Source: Buxus sempervirens (Eukaryota > Streptophyta > Magnoliopsida > Buxales > Buxaceae). From it: a DNA stretch of 64,000 nucleotides. The stretch lies in assembly GCA_947561395.2 (NCBI GenBank), contig OX387192.1, positions 38,325,736-38,389,735 on the forward strand, given 5' to 3'. The notes below the pieces were generated by a model. That model searched no databases, was not told the DNA's origin, and saw only the letters and a list, made by a program, of their open reading frames with translations. Of the stretch, positions 49,167-61,559 are shown in pieces (the first letter of the stretch is position 1; each line of letters starts with the position of its first letter). The position numbers and the translations under genes were made by a program.

Positions 49167-50068
49167 TAAATGACAAGGCGGCCGCTTTTATTGTTCCTGC
49201 CGAAATAGATGTCCTACCGGAATACTCCCTGGTTGGGATCAAAGGGGGTACAGAACAAGTGAGGGCGTTGACTGATAAAGACGGAATTGAAGATGCCAGC
49301 TCACTCCTCCCTCTGGTGTCTGCATCGGGCGATGTGTCATCTTCTTCCTTTCCTTCATCTAATGCTGATTCATTAAGGTATCTGGATAACCTGTTGAATG
49401 CAATCAGGTCTGAATTCTCGTCCATTACTTCTGATGTTTCGTCATCTTTTCCTACTCTTGATTTTGTTCGGTCCGAGATTCTCAATCTGCTGAGTCCAGG
49501 GATAGTTGGAGTTTCAGATGTTGCTCTTGACCGTGTCACAGAATTGGCAATGGAACTTCAAAATAATTCTGTGGTTCCTTTTTCGGTAAAGACAGTACTT
49601 TCACAAGCTTCCCGTTTTTACACTTTAAAAGTGTTCTTTGACCGTTGCTCGGTCGAGATAAAGGAGATAACCAATAAAATTAAATCTCTATCTGCTCGGT
49701 ATCAGTTTATAAAAGATCTAAAGACTGACCAGGATACGTGTGAACAACAGTATGCCGAGAAGATTCAACGCTTGGCAACGTTCGATAATCGCATTGCAGA
49801 TATCATCCGTCAGATTGAGATACTGCAGAATGAGAAGTTAGACTTGCTACGTCAGCGTGAAGAAGTAATCCGCAACAACCCTATCGATGAAGCAATTGTG
49901 GAGGAAAAAGCGCACCAATGTGAGGAGACGGCTCATGACTTAGAGGCTGAAGTGAGGTCTTATCGCAGCCTGGCGTCACATCAAGCTGAGTTATTGGACA
50001 CGAGAAGGTCCGTTCAGGAGTCTTTTGACCGATTGTATTCGGATTTTGTAAACATTTCATTTGAATAA
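49167..50068 (+). CDS. Open coiled-coil segment in splice phase with NUP98 exon 4'
   Basis: After the acceptor TTATTTCAG at 49158-49166, 301 codons stay open to TAA at 50066. The acceptor phase completes the split codon left by exon 4' (GATAAAG|GTATTC), so a spliced product would read through from NUP98. The segment has a Ser-rich first third and a charged heptad-like coiled coil (about 160-300), e.g. IEILQNEKLDLLRQREEVI. No domain is recognised. It sits immediately before a decayed plant mobile domain gene and may be the C-terminal part of a related transposon-borne gene. Whether it is transcribed is unknown. Confidence 0.5.
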
Positions 50069-50423
50069 TATTTATTGATTTGGTAGACTTTATAACTTTT
50101 TGACGTCCATTGAGATAACCGCAACGACCAGTAATATTAGCCTATATTTACGACAAAAGTTATTACTTCAATTTATCTTTTTCAAATCGACCTTTTTTTC
50201 TGTCCGTCTGATGTCGATTTGAAATACACCAATAGCACAGTCTCGAGCCATCGTATCAACTACCTTGGCAGATAACTGCCATATCGATTAGGTTAAACCT
50301 TCTCGATAAGGTAATGATTTCAAATTTATCTTCCCTTATTGAGCCGTCCTTTCTTCTTCCCTGCCTTCGTCTTCTTCCTTCTTTTTTCTGAAACTGCTTG
50401 CTTCCTTCTACTTACCATTGATC

Positions 50424-53194
50424 ATGGCTGAAGAAAATTTTGAAGACATGGAAAACTTTGTTGAAAGTACCTAAGGCACCGTTTTCAGTCCTTGTTCTCC
50501 TTCTGTTGATACCCCAGTACCGGCTGTATTGCCCACACCTCTCCATTTGATCACGGAGGAAAGACCTTTGTTCTGGGGTAGTTTTGCTTATCCTAACCTT
50601 CCCAGATCCTGGCCTAGAGAAATTAGAAAGTGGAAGCAGTGGATTGCCAGACTGCAACCATCTTTTATGGTTCTATGGATCGAACTCGGCATAGCTGAGT
50701 TGATTCTTTACTCAAATTTCTATATCCCCATCAATCCCATTCTTCTTGGGGTAGTGACTTTTTTCTGGTGTCGTAGTTCCGATATTTTCTCCTTCTGCGT
50801 TGGTCCCATGACTCCTACTCTTCTTGATGTCTGTGCCATTATTGGTCTCCCTGTTCTTAGCAAAGAAATAGACTACCGCTTGTCTGATTTCAATTCCGCG
50901 GTTTTTGACACCAACTATGCAAGTTCTGCTTTCGGCATCTTTTACAATGTCAAACGGATTGAGGGTACTACTACTCCTCCCACCATGTAGGAGCATTGCT
51001 CCTTTCTTTTGATGTTTATTTGTAGATTTATGATCTGTAGTACTTCCGACCAGATGTTCAAGGAATTTTCTGGTATTGTAGTAGCTCTTGCCCAAGGTCG
51101 CCGTCTTGCTCTGACTCCCTTTTTCCTTGGCCATCTCTACCGGGGTTTATACAACATTTCCATTGACCAGTTAGCATCTACAGGTGGTCCATTCTTGTTT
51201 TTGCAATTTTGGTATTATGAGTATTTTCCCGGTGTCTTCTGTGAGCCTAGGAACTCTCCTCTTCCCGAGCTCCAGTATGCCGGGCGTTCTTGTGTTTCGG
51301 CAACACCCCGACAACTTTCTTTCAGAAATATCTTTGATCTTTTCTTCATCGAAATACTAAATCATCCTCCACTATTTTATCGCTTTTTTCTTAGATGAAA
51401 ATACTGGCACCCCTTTTTATGAGTCCACTCATGCATCCCCTGATAACCTTCGTCACACCGTTGCCAGTCTCTTGATTGCCTGAGAAAACCCTTTTGGCCT
51501 ATATAACCCTAATACTCCTTCTGTTTTCTAGCAAGTGGGAGTCGAAGTCTACTTGCCAAACTTTGTCAGTCGGCAACTAGGTTATGGCCAGGGAATTCCG
51601 GTAGTTAATTTTTCTTCAATCAATGATCATTATGGAGAGTCTAGGCCCAACATCACCAACATGTATTTTGTTTCCGTTATCGCCTGGTTCCAGAGCCTCG
51701 CTGCAAGGCTCCCTACAGTTGCCGCAACTCAAGTTGCAGATGCTGAAGCTTCCTTTCAATTGTAGTGGGATCAGTTTTATTCAACCATGATCACCCACGA
51801 TAAAGAATATTATGTCGAAGTTTTTCATCTTTCATTTTTTGATGCCAGAAGCATAGAGAAAATTTCCCTGATCCTTAAGACTCGGTTTCCACATTTTGGT
51901 AATGATATTCACAAATTTCTGGCTAATTTATCTTCTTTAAAGTATTCTTACCTTAATATTGATTTCAAGTGTTCCGAGTTGCAGTCGGTCAAAGAGGAAG
52001 CCGAAGTCGAAAGGAAAACTGAAGAAGAAACCAGCCGCTGTTAGGACTAAATCATCCTCCGGGGAGCCGTTGAAGAAGAAGAAAAAGACTATGGAGGCTA
52101 GTGAACCCTCGGGAAGTCGAGCCTATGCCACTCGTTCAAGTCTGAGACTCCAGGTTCAACATCCCGGGGAGCATATTGAAATTGATGATTCACCAGGCGA
52201 AGAAGAGGATGTAGATCTATCCCGTCCTCAGCGAGGATATTATGTTCCTTCTTCAAGTAGTGGTCTGTCTTCTCCAATCCATCCTTCTTCGAGGATTGAT
52301 GTCCCTGCTATCGCTCCTATTAGCTCTTCGTCCGGTATGTCATTGTCAGAGTATGAAGCTTCTATTCCTCCAATCTTTCGCTGTAACCTTGATGAGGCCG
52401 GTCTTTCCACCGTTCTTTCCAATATCCCTTTTTCTGCTCCTTCCGATGACCTGACGTCTCCGACCGATGACCTTATGTTTCTGACCGATGACCATTCATC
52501 CAAAGCAACTGAATTTTATGATCTTCCTGACACTTGCTTCGGATTTGTTCGGGAATGGTTCAAGGAAGTAGATCGTCAACTTCTGTTTTCTGAGTTTGGA
52601 GATGGCCTTCGACCAAGGTTTCTTTTAGATTTTGATGGTCGAGACCAGCTTCGCTCTCTTGTATTCCGTCGGCCTGAGCACCTTTTTGATAGTGAGGTGA
52701 ATGAAATACGAATGCTGTTAGGACGTGCTATCAAAGCGAGGCCAGACAGAGATCCCTCGGAACTGGAACACTTATTTTCTATCTTTGACTTCTATAGTGC
52801 CATTCCAAGGTTGGGAGAAGTAGTCAATACTCTTCGCTCTATAGCGGCAAGTAGTTCTGAATTACGGAAGGAAGTGTATAACGGTTTCCGGTACCGGCGT
52901 CAAATCACCAACTTGGGGAAAACTCTTTGAGGAATTGTTAACATGAAAGCTTCTTTGTCAAAGTTTGATCCTTCTCCAGCTATCTCAGCTGAATTGGCAC
53001 GAATGAAGACTATGGAGGATAACACCACCGAGTTTATTCGGGCTCAATGGAGGCTGATCGAGTCCAGCTGCTCCTGGTTGCGGTATCGGATGGAGGATAA
53101 GGATAAGATGGAAGCACGCCAGGCGAAGGAGATGTGTTTCTGGGAACAGGCAGAGTGTGACTATGCTAGATTCAAGTCACTATTTGAGAGGTAA
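50424..53194 (+). pseudogene. Decayed plant mobile domain (PMD, aminotransferase-like) gene
   Basis: An ATG at 50424 opens MAEENFEDMENFVEST, then TAA at 50472. The downstream frame encodes the PMD hallmark FSFCVGPMTPTLLDVCAIIGLPV and further PMD blocks (ALAQGRRLALTPFFLGHLYRG, FLQFWYYEYFPGVF, LPNFVSRQLGYGQGIP). In-frame TAG at 50988 replaces a usual Trp before GluHis; more stops and a frameshift follow near 51396-51535. After 51960 a Lys-rich patch, Ser-rich linker and a 250-residue Arg/Glu-rich C-terminal region remain partly open to 53194, with a stop at 52930. PMD genes are both cellular (MAIN) and transposon-borne in plants. Here it is antisense to the neighbouring Gypsy pol remnant, which suggests an additional antisense ORF of that element. 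Confidence 0.8.
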
Positions 53195-54095
53195 ATATTT
53201 ACCTTTTTATGAGAAACGTTACGTAACACCATACCGCATTACCAGTATGTAACTTGATTTATGCCATGTGGGTGACATGCTTGAATTCTTTTTTACATTA
53301 GTCGGTTGGTCGGCTTTAACTTTATCACATGTCCCTTTGCATGTTTTGTTTTACGAATGCTAGTATGACTGTTTGCCATTTACTCTTAGATAATAGTGTA
53401 GACACCTGATTTTTGCACCCCTAAAATGGCAAAGAATGAAAAGTCAAACTTTTAGTCAAACCCTGAGGGGGTCAAAAAATTGACTTTTTAATTCAAGATG
53501 ATTTGGCCATCAAACTTCATATCATGGAAAAGAATATGTCGACACGATTCCAACGCAACTGAATTTGCTGGAATCGGAGTCCGGATGAGAAAGATATGAG
53601 CTGGTCAAACTTTTGGGGGGCGAAAAGTTGACTTTTTGCTCGACCCTAATTCAACTGCCAAACTTGATCCCAATGGATAGGTGGTTCCGAGCTGATTCCA
53701 ACGACACTAAGTTTGTTGAAATCGGACACCGGATAAAGAAGTTATGAGCAGTTGAAGTTTCAGAAAAACTGCCCATGTGGCAAAAAGGCAGCAAAAATGG
53801 ACTAAACCAATAAAATAAATAAAATAAAAGTGTTTAATAATATTTTAATAAAGAGAATCTCGTTTTCTAATAAAATAATCGGAAAAATCGGATAAAAATC
53901 CTGCAATAAACCAAATTGAATAAAGGTTTGAAATCCACACATTTTTAAAACGTGCGGGACCGTATTTACATTACGGGCAGGGCATGCCCGTATTTAAAGT
54001 ACGGGCACGCTTCTAGAAGGACAACACGCGTCGCTGTACGGCGGGACACGCGTCCCGTACGGCCGAATCTGCGATAATTGCATATATTCGTTTTT

Positions 54096-54176
54096 CGCCC
54101 GTACTTAAATTACGGGCAAGGCACGCCCGTACTTGAAGTACGGGCAAGGCACGCCCGTAGTTCAAGTACGGGCACG
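54096..54176. repeat. 28-bp palindromic tandem repeats in LTR 1 promoter
   Basis: Units start at 54096, 54124 and 54152. Each contains an inverted repeat of the form GCCCGTA-N-TACGGGC. Two more relaxed palindromes lie at about 53960-54010. The block ends 12-15 bp before TATAAATA. Confidence 0.92.
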
Positions 54177-54187
54177 GGATTTTTGCC

Positions 54188-54195
54188 TATAAATA
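54188..54195 (+). promoter_or_regulatory. LTR 1 TATA box
   Basis: TATAAATA directly follows the palindromic repeats; the equivalent in LTR 2 is at 57585-57592. Confidence 0.75.
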
Positions 54196-55814
54196 GAGAG
54201 GCCACCCCCCTTCATTTAAACAAGCCTTCCTCCTTGCTGGCTCCCCTCTCCCTCCTGGTGCACTCCACGGCCAAGCCCTGCCCAACCACCCTCACCCCAA
54301 CACCTAAGCTTTCTTAATGCCCAAATTGCCCTTACCTCATCAAAACCATGCCTAAACTCTTCTTTTCCACCCTTTGAATATCAAGAGCCTACCAAACCCC
54401 TTCCCAATTCATCCCAACAAACCTTGGAAGACGCGGAAGCGCTGCCTAAATCTCTAGGGAGTCACTCCATCACCAAATCAAAGAAGCACTAGTGTGGTAA
54501 TTTTTGTATTCACTTCTTTTTTCATTTCATTTAAGTTTTCTTTCATCTTATCACAATGCTACTAACTCATTTGCTGTTTGTTTTGAGTATCATGAAATGA
54601 TGATAATGAAGAGATGATAATGAAGAGTGGATTATTACAATAAAAAAAAAGGGAAGAAAGTATCTAAAGGATACTTTAATCCATAAACTTAATGATCCAC
54701 TTCGTTCTTTAAAATGACATTGTGATAATCTTTATAACATATCCTCCCCTCTCTTGAGTGAGGAATGTGGTTGATTGAACAAGAGAAGAAGGAAAGAAGC
54801 ACAAGACCCAAAAGAGAAGGAAGAAGGCCTTTTAGGCCAAATGAAGCCAATGAAGTATCCGGAAGAGTTTGGAAGCCCAGTTGAAGCTGCAGAAACACTA
54901 AAGGAAGCCGCCGGAATGATCCCAAGAAGAATCGGCAGCAAAAGCACAGAACTGATTGCGCCCGTAAACTCAGGCCGGTCCAGCCTGGACCGTGTCTGAT
55001 TCACGGGTAGAAGGGACCGGAATCCATTCACGGGCAGGCTGGACCGTAGAGCAAACACGGGCAAAAATGTAAAAATGAAGTAAATTTGTCATTTCTCGGT
55101 TTGGTTGGACCAATTCCGGTCTAAACCGGCCTGAACCATTCCCCTTAACCACTTTGGGCTTTCTTAAGCCCATTTTTGACTCTGGACCCCTACAGGCCCA
55201 CCAAGATTCCCTTGGGCCCACTTGAGGGCCCACATTTAGACAGGCCCGTACCAGGCCCGTTTTCAATAAAACGGGCCCAGGCCACTGGACTTTGGCTAAT
55301 GGGCCTATTCCAAGCCCACTAAGCCCAGACTAAAATTATAAATAAATAAAACTTAGTAAAATAACCAAATGGGTTACACAATAACCCAACTGGGCCCAAG
55401 GCCCAACCATGGCAACCCACGGGTCTTCCAACGGGACCCGGGTCCGACCCACTTCACTTAAATAAATAAAAAGATAAAATCAAATAAAAAGGGACCCACA
55501 CCTTCAAAGGGCCCCGCCAGACCTAACAAGGTAGCATGCTGGTCTAGGAATGGTGAACTTGACTCAAAAAACCAGGGAGACCCGAGGGACCCGTCAAACC
55601 GACGGGGCGGACCGGGGTGTCCTTAGGACTTCCCCGGACCGTAACTGAGAACTTAGCTAGAACTCTGAAAAGCCGCAGACCAGACTTAGACCCGATTAGG
55701 GCAAAACCGTGTTTGCCTGCACTCTCAGGCAGTGGCGACTCTGAAAATCCCGAGGCACGCGCCAAAGGTGCGCCCGGTGTGCGATCTAGGCCAGGTTTAG
55801 GTGCGCACAAATAG

Positions 55815-56439
55815 CATACTCAGCATAACTTAGGAAACTAAGAGAACTGAAATCAAAACAATTTATTATATCATTGGTCTTTCATACAACCAAAGCCAAA
55901 CCTTCTGGCTCTTTCATACAACCAAGGCCGGATAATCCAGCCTAGGCTAGAAGGTTTTAGGAAACAAACTAGGTTTCCCCATATCACCATATCATAGGCA
56001 CGGCGTAAGTGAAGGGGAAAAAGGGAAACCTGGTGCATGTGCCAGTCTTCGAAGAGGGGATGAAATTTTCCCAATCCGCCCAATCCCAGTGAACATTCAT
56101 GGCTACGTCGGCTTTTATACCTTTGAACATTATCTCGACGGCTGTAGTTAGCAGCCGGTCATTTGCTGCCTTCATCGCCTTCTTCCTTTCGTCGTTCGCC
56201 TATTGCATCTTTTGTAAGAAGAAGATGGCCAATTCTATAAATTTGCTTAGGTATTTATAGACATTGCTCTCGGAGAAAGACGAATAAGATCTCATGACTT
56301 TCGAGAAAATCTTTTATTTAGTTCAATCTACACCGTACAACTGGTGGCGTATCTTCCTAAATATTCTTGTATTGGTATTTTTCTGGCAACATTAATGCCG
56401 AGCTATCGCGAATTAATTCTATCTTGAACTCTCTTTTTG
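55815..56439 (-). other. Probable Gypsy 3' region between pol remnant and PMD gene
   Basis: This lies between solo LTR 1 and the Gypsy pol end. It has a short duplicated stretch (CTTTCATACAACCAA twice at about 55880-55925) and a minus-strand open piece without a recognised domain. Confidence 0.4.
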
Positions 56440-56842
56440 TTGGTTATTATTTTTGTGGCTTTCCCATAGAGTAGGATAATACCGCTTTAAAAATTGACCG
56501 TTGATGACTTTTTCTTCTTGGCCATCTAGTGATTTAACGTGGTATGCACCCCCCCCCCCCCCCGCGTGTAATACCTTATTAATACGTAATGGCCCATTCC
56601 ATGTAGGTGACCATTTTCTATATGGATAGTCTTTTTTACCAATTGGAAGAAGTATCTTTCAAACTAAATCACCCTGAGCAAATGACTGGTGTTTAACGTG
56701 TTGGTTATAGGATCTGGCAACCCTTTGTTTAAGTGCCAATTGCCTATTTAATGTCATATTTCTAACTTCCTCCAAGTCTTCTAGTTTAGCCAACATGGCT
56801 TCTGAATATTCTTTGGGAGTAAAATTATTCTGAATAACCATC

Positions 56843-59325
56843 TGTTAGCACCTGATTTTTACACCCCTAAAATAAAGAAAAATCAAATTAAAAGTCAAAC
56901 CCTGAGGGGGCCAAAAAATTGACTTTTTGATTCAAGTGAATTTGGCTATCAAACTTCATCTCATTGAAAAGAGCATTTCGACACGGTTCCAACGCAACTG
57001 AGTTTGCTGGAATCGGGGTCCAGATGAGAAAGTTATGAGCCGGTCAATCTTTTGGGGAGCGAAAAGTTGACTTTTTGCTGGACCCCAATTCAGCTGCCAA
57101 ACTTGATCCCAATGGATAGATGGTTCCGAGCCGGTTCCAACAACACTAAGTTTGCTAAAATCGGACACCGGACGAAGAAGTTATGAGCAGTTAAAGTTTT
57201 AGAAAAACTGCCCATGTGGCAAAAAGGCAGAAAAATGGAATAAACCAATAGAATAAATAAAATAAATGTGTTTATTAATATTTTAATAAAGGGAATCTCG
57301 CTTTGTAATAAAATAATCGGAAAAATCAAACGAAATCTTGCAAAAAACCGAATTGAATAAAGGTTTGAAATCCAAACATTTTAAAAACGTTTGAAATACG
57401 GGCAAGCTTCTGGAAGAGGACACCTGTCACTGTACGGCGGGACACGCTTCCCGTACGGCCGATTCTGCGAGATTTGCAAATGTGCGTTTTTCGCCCGTAT
57501 TTGAAGTACGGGCAAGGCACGCCCGTATTTGAAGTACGGGTAAGGCATGCCCGTATTTCAAATACGGGCACGAACCTTTTTGCCTATAAATAGAGAGGCC
57601 CCCCCCCCCCCCCCCCATTTGAAGAAGCCATCTCCATAGGCCCTCACCCTCTCCCTCTTGTCCTAACCACGGCCAACCCCTGCCCAGATGTTGCCACCCC
57701 CAGTTCCAAATACCAGAATACCCAAAATACCCCTGAAATGCTGCCAAACCTTTTTTCTTTCATCCTTTAAACATAGAAAACCCAAAGAACCCTTTTCAAA
57801 ACCCAATTTGAAAACCCAAGGAGCCCGGAAGCGCTGCCCAAATTTCTCCTCCCTTCCTTTTCTCCAAATCTAAGATAAGGAGGCTCTTTTCAATCCCATC
57901 TTTGGAAATCAACGGGAACGCGGGAGCGCTGCCAGAATTCTCGAAAATCCACAACACACAAAAACTAACAGGTATTGATATTGTAAGTATTTTAATCATT
58001 TTAAATAAATTGATTTTAACATCCTTTCAAGTCTCTTCATTTCTTTACTTATTTTTCAGTCTTTTATATTATCTCTAACCCGTTTACTGTGTTTGGTACG
58101 TCATGAGAGACCCCATATAAGAAGGATATCTCCCTACGGAAAAGGAAGAGAGTGGGATTACAAAACAAGATAATATAATATGCAAATTAACATGGTCTGA
58201 TTAATTGGTATCATCTGCAAATGTAAGAGGGGTTTGTCCTCTTTGAATTATCCAATGTAACCCTATCCCATTTCCTCCTTCCCTTCTTCTAAATGCTGCA
58301 TGGAATGTGGGAAAGTGACCCCATCAAATGGAAAAAGAGGGACTTCATCTCATTACCAAACATTAAGGGAGAAGGGGATTTGAAGACAAATCAAAGCATT
58401 TGCACTACAACAGAAGTATTGAGAACTCAAGCAGAAGCTGCCGGAACCTCCAAAAAGGCAACCAAAGTGATCCCAATCGAAGTCGGAGCAAAACGGCGAA
58501 ACTAAGCAAAACCCGTATACTCAGAGTGGTCAAGGCGTGACCGTAGTTAATCTACGGTCTGGCCTAAACCGTATTAAATTTACGGTTTTGACCAGATCGT
58601 GAATTAAATACGGTCATTTGATAAAGTAACTTAAAAAACTTTTTTCCGACCCGGGTGGACCCAAATCCAACCCGAACTGGCCTGAATCGACCCTTAAGAC
58701 ATTTTGGGCTGTTTTGAGCCCACTTGTGGACCTTGGGCCCTACTGGGCCCACTAAGACCCTTTGGGCCCACCTGAGTGGCCCACATTTTGACCAGCTTAT
58801 ACCAGGCATGTTTTCCATAAACAAGCCCAGGCCCCTTGACTCTGGCTAATGGGCCAAAACCAAGCCCATCAAGCCCAAATAAAAATAAAGCTTAATAAAT
58901 AACCAAATGGGTTACCCAATAACCCAACTGGGACCAAGGCCCAAGCTTGGCAACCCACGGGACCCGGGTCCGACCCACTCCACTAAATAAAAAGATAAAT
59001 CAAAGTAAAAGGGACCCACACCTTCAGAGGGCCCCGCCAGACCCATTAAACAGCATGCTGGTCTAGGAAGGGTGAGACTGACTCAGAAACCAGGGAGACC
59101 CAAGGGACCTGTCAAACCGACGGGGCGGGCCGGGGTGTCTTCGGACTTCCCCGGATGTAACCGAGGACTTAGCTAGAACTCTGAAAAGCCGCAGACCAGA
59201 CTTAGACCCGGATAGGACAAACACCGTGTCTGCCTGCACCTCTCAGGCAGTGGCGACTCCGAAAGTCCCGAGGCACGCACGAACCCACGTGCGCCCCGTG
59301 TGCGATCTAGATTTAGGTGCGCACA
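56843..59325 (+). mobile_element. Solo LTR 2 (2.48 kb) with perfect 5-bp target duplication
   Basis: It begins TGTTAGCACCTGATTTTTAC, ends GATTTAGGTGCGCACA and is flanked by CCATC at 56838-56842 and 59326-59330. It is the same family and orientation as solo LTR 1. It has the same 28-bp palindromic repeats (57492, 57520, 57548) and TATAAATA at 57585-57592. A run of 18 C lies at 57599-57616. It interrupts the Gypsy integrase frame. Confidence 0.92.
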
Positions 59326-59376
59326 CCATCTTTAATGACTTTACTGTGATTTATACTGGAATAACTGCTTCATGAC

Positions 59377-60180
59377 TAGGGTTGCTAAATGGGTCGGCCC
59401 AGTCCCGTTTAGCACGGGTCGCGGCATGCCCAGCCCGTTTTCTATAAAACCTAGGCACACATGGCCCACCCCAGGCAGTGGGCAGTGCTGGGCCAAGCAC
59501 GGCAGGGCGGCGGGCTTGGGTATAAATTTTGTTTTTTTTTAAACCAAGGAAAATTAGAAAAAAATAGTAAAAAATCACGAAAAAATTCTGAAAAATCTGT
59601 TTATTATTCACAAAATTGTCTTACATATATTGGGATAGATTTTGCTCAAAAAATATAAATAAATTAATTATTACAAGTACAACTTTGCAAATTGATTTTT
59701 TTTTAAAACCAAGGGAAATTAGAAAATAATAATAAAAAATACAAAAAATTCTGAAAAATATGTTTATTATTCACAAAATTTTCTTACACATATTGAGATA
59801 GCTTTTGCTCAAAAAGATATAAATAAATTAATTATTACAAGTACAACTTTGCAAATACAACTAAACCTAATTAAACCAATTAAATTCAATTTAAACCTAA
59901 ACCAACTAAATCAATTGAATAAGCCGAACCAAACTAAACCACCCAATCAATTAACCCGATCCACTTAAATCAATAAACCAAACCAACTCAATTAAGTCTT
60001 GATTAAATTGGATGTAATTAACCTCCTTAAAGCCTTTAATCCCCTATTTACCCTTAATTAAAATTTCTTAAAAATTTAGGGTTTTACACTAAATGGGCCG
60101 CGTGTCCATTTAGGAGGGCACGCCAATGGCGTGTTGGGCCGTGCCGTGCCCAGGCCGGCACGACCCAATAAGCATCCCTA
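59377..60180. mobile_element. Non-autonomous hAT-type element, copy 2 (804 bp)
   Basis: It starts TAGGGTTGCTAAATGGGTC and ends with the reverse complement of TAGGGATGCTTATTGGGTC. The flanks TTCATGAC (59369-59376) and CTCATGAC (60181-60188) match at seven of eight positions. The AT-rich core contains a tandem duplication (about 59540-59690 and 59700-59860) matching the reverse complement of copy 1. It has no transposase and sits inside the Gypsy integrase remnant. Confidence 0.88.
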
Positions 60181-60660
60181 CTCATGACCGAAAGTTAAGG
60201 CAAATGGAGTTGTCTCAATAGAGGTTTTATAGGAAATTCGATATGCTCATAAGGCTTCCGATAGAAGTTTATGCCAATTTCTTGGTTTATTTTCTATCAA
60301 TTTCCTCAAAATATTTTTCACCACCTTATTAGTTGCCTCAGCTTGACCATTCGCCTGAGCGTAATAAGGTGTTGACTGAATCATTTTTATGCCATACTAT
60401 TTGGCAAATTCGGCCAGTGCTTCTCTAACAAAGACAGTGCCAAAATCGGTTGTGATAGTTTTCGGGATACCATACCTATGAATAAATTGTTCTTTGATGA
60501 ACTCAAATATATCCGATTGTTCCAACTTTTTCAAAGGTTTAGCTTCCACCCATTTAGTGAAATAATCGGTAGCAACTATAATAAAATTATGTAACCCAGA
60601 AGAAGGAGGATATATCTTTCCTATAAGATCCATTGCCCACCCTCGAAATATAAGGCTTGT

Positions 60661-61559
60661 CTCTTTGCTTCACTTCCTCCATTTTCTTCAGCATAAATAC
60701 TGATAAGAATTAAAGGAAAAGCATTACTAAGCACGCTACACAAAAAATAAAACAATGGTTCTGCTTGTTTGAAGAACATAAAGAATCATTTTTAGGTAAT
60801 TAATGTAGACTAATATTCTAGCCCACTTAACTTGCCTTGTCAAATGAGCTTTCTTTACACATAATTCAAGCTATAACACAGGGGTTGAGAAATCAGTTTT
60901 TATCTTGGTACTTGGAAAATGAAAGAGGAGCGTTTTAATCCTCTTTGTGAGCCGTTAAAATTCAGTGAATCATCGCCTCAGCAATGCGAGATTGACAAAG
61001 AAGAAGGGCGTTAATGGTAGAATTGGAGGAAATCACTGAAGACGACTGATATTGTGAATATTGAAACCAAAACCTAGCTTTATTTTACAAACATGTCAAA
61101 ATTTAAAGCCGACAATAACCATGAGAATCTACATAAGAGATGACGTAAATACTTGTTAAATTAGATTGGATAGGCTTGGGTCTGGATTGAAGTCATTTGA
61201 GTGTTTGAGAATGTTCTACTCTTGCTGGAATGATGGCGTCAGTGGAGAGCATCCAATAATGGTGGATTTTTTCGTTGAATATTAGAAGAAGAATAGCCCA
61301 AACTGATAAATTTCAGTTGCTAAAATGGCTCCTGGTATTGGTGTATAACGGTATGAGGAATGGGGAAGACAATGGGTTAGAGCGGAGACGATTGAGGAGA
61401 GAGCAGTTTAAGGATGACTTCTCTGGAAAAGACAATTGTATCCCTAAATAAATTAACTGTAACAATGACCTTTAAGGGCATTATGGGTAAGACATATATA
61501 TATTTTTTGGTGCGATTCCCAAGTGGGGGCCTCGCTTTATATACAGTAGAGACTTTATA
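60661..61559. other. Unclassified sequence between Gypsy remnant and LINE tail
   Basis: About 900 bp with no gene, RNA or recognisable repeat ends. It may contain further diverged transposon material. Confidence 0.4.

Larger units (their letters stand above)
53397..55809 (+). mobile_element. Solo LTR 1 (2.4 kb) with perfect 5-bp target duplication
   Basis: It begins TGTAGACACCTGATTTTTGC, ends GTTTAGGTGCGCACA and is flanked by AATAG at 53392-53396 and 55810-55814. It resembles 56843-59325 along its length. A TATAAATA box at 54188-54195 gives the plus orientation. No internal region adjoins it, so it is a solo LTR from recombination between former LTRs. Minus-strand ORFs inside are artefacts of GC-rich sequence. 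Confidence 0.92.
56440..60660 (-). mobile_element. Ty3/Gypsy pol remnant (integrase), split by a solo LTR and a hAT element
   Basis: Three minus-strand segments, 60660-60189, 59368-59331 and 56842-about 56440, belong to one Gypsy integrase and C-terminal region. The first has the catalytic-core motif DYFTKWVEA, the second aspartate in TDFGTVF and the glutamate in GQAEATNK; the last has FTPKEYSEAMLAKLEDL and QSFAQGDLV followed by TGA. In-frame stops at about 60394 and 56656 show decay. The zinc-binding part, RNase H and reverse transcriptase are absent. The interruptions are dated by their own target duplications. Confidence 0.85.

Noticed and set aside
49132..49539. 135-codon minus ORF
   Set aside because: Opposite the longer in-phase segment at 49167-50068, and shorter with no domain.
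54689..57999. Several ORFs inside the solo LTRs
   Set aside because: Differ between the two LTR copies and are broken; LTRs do not normally encode proteins.
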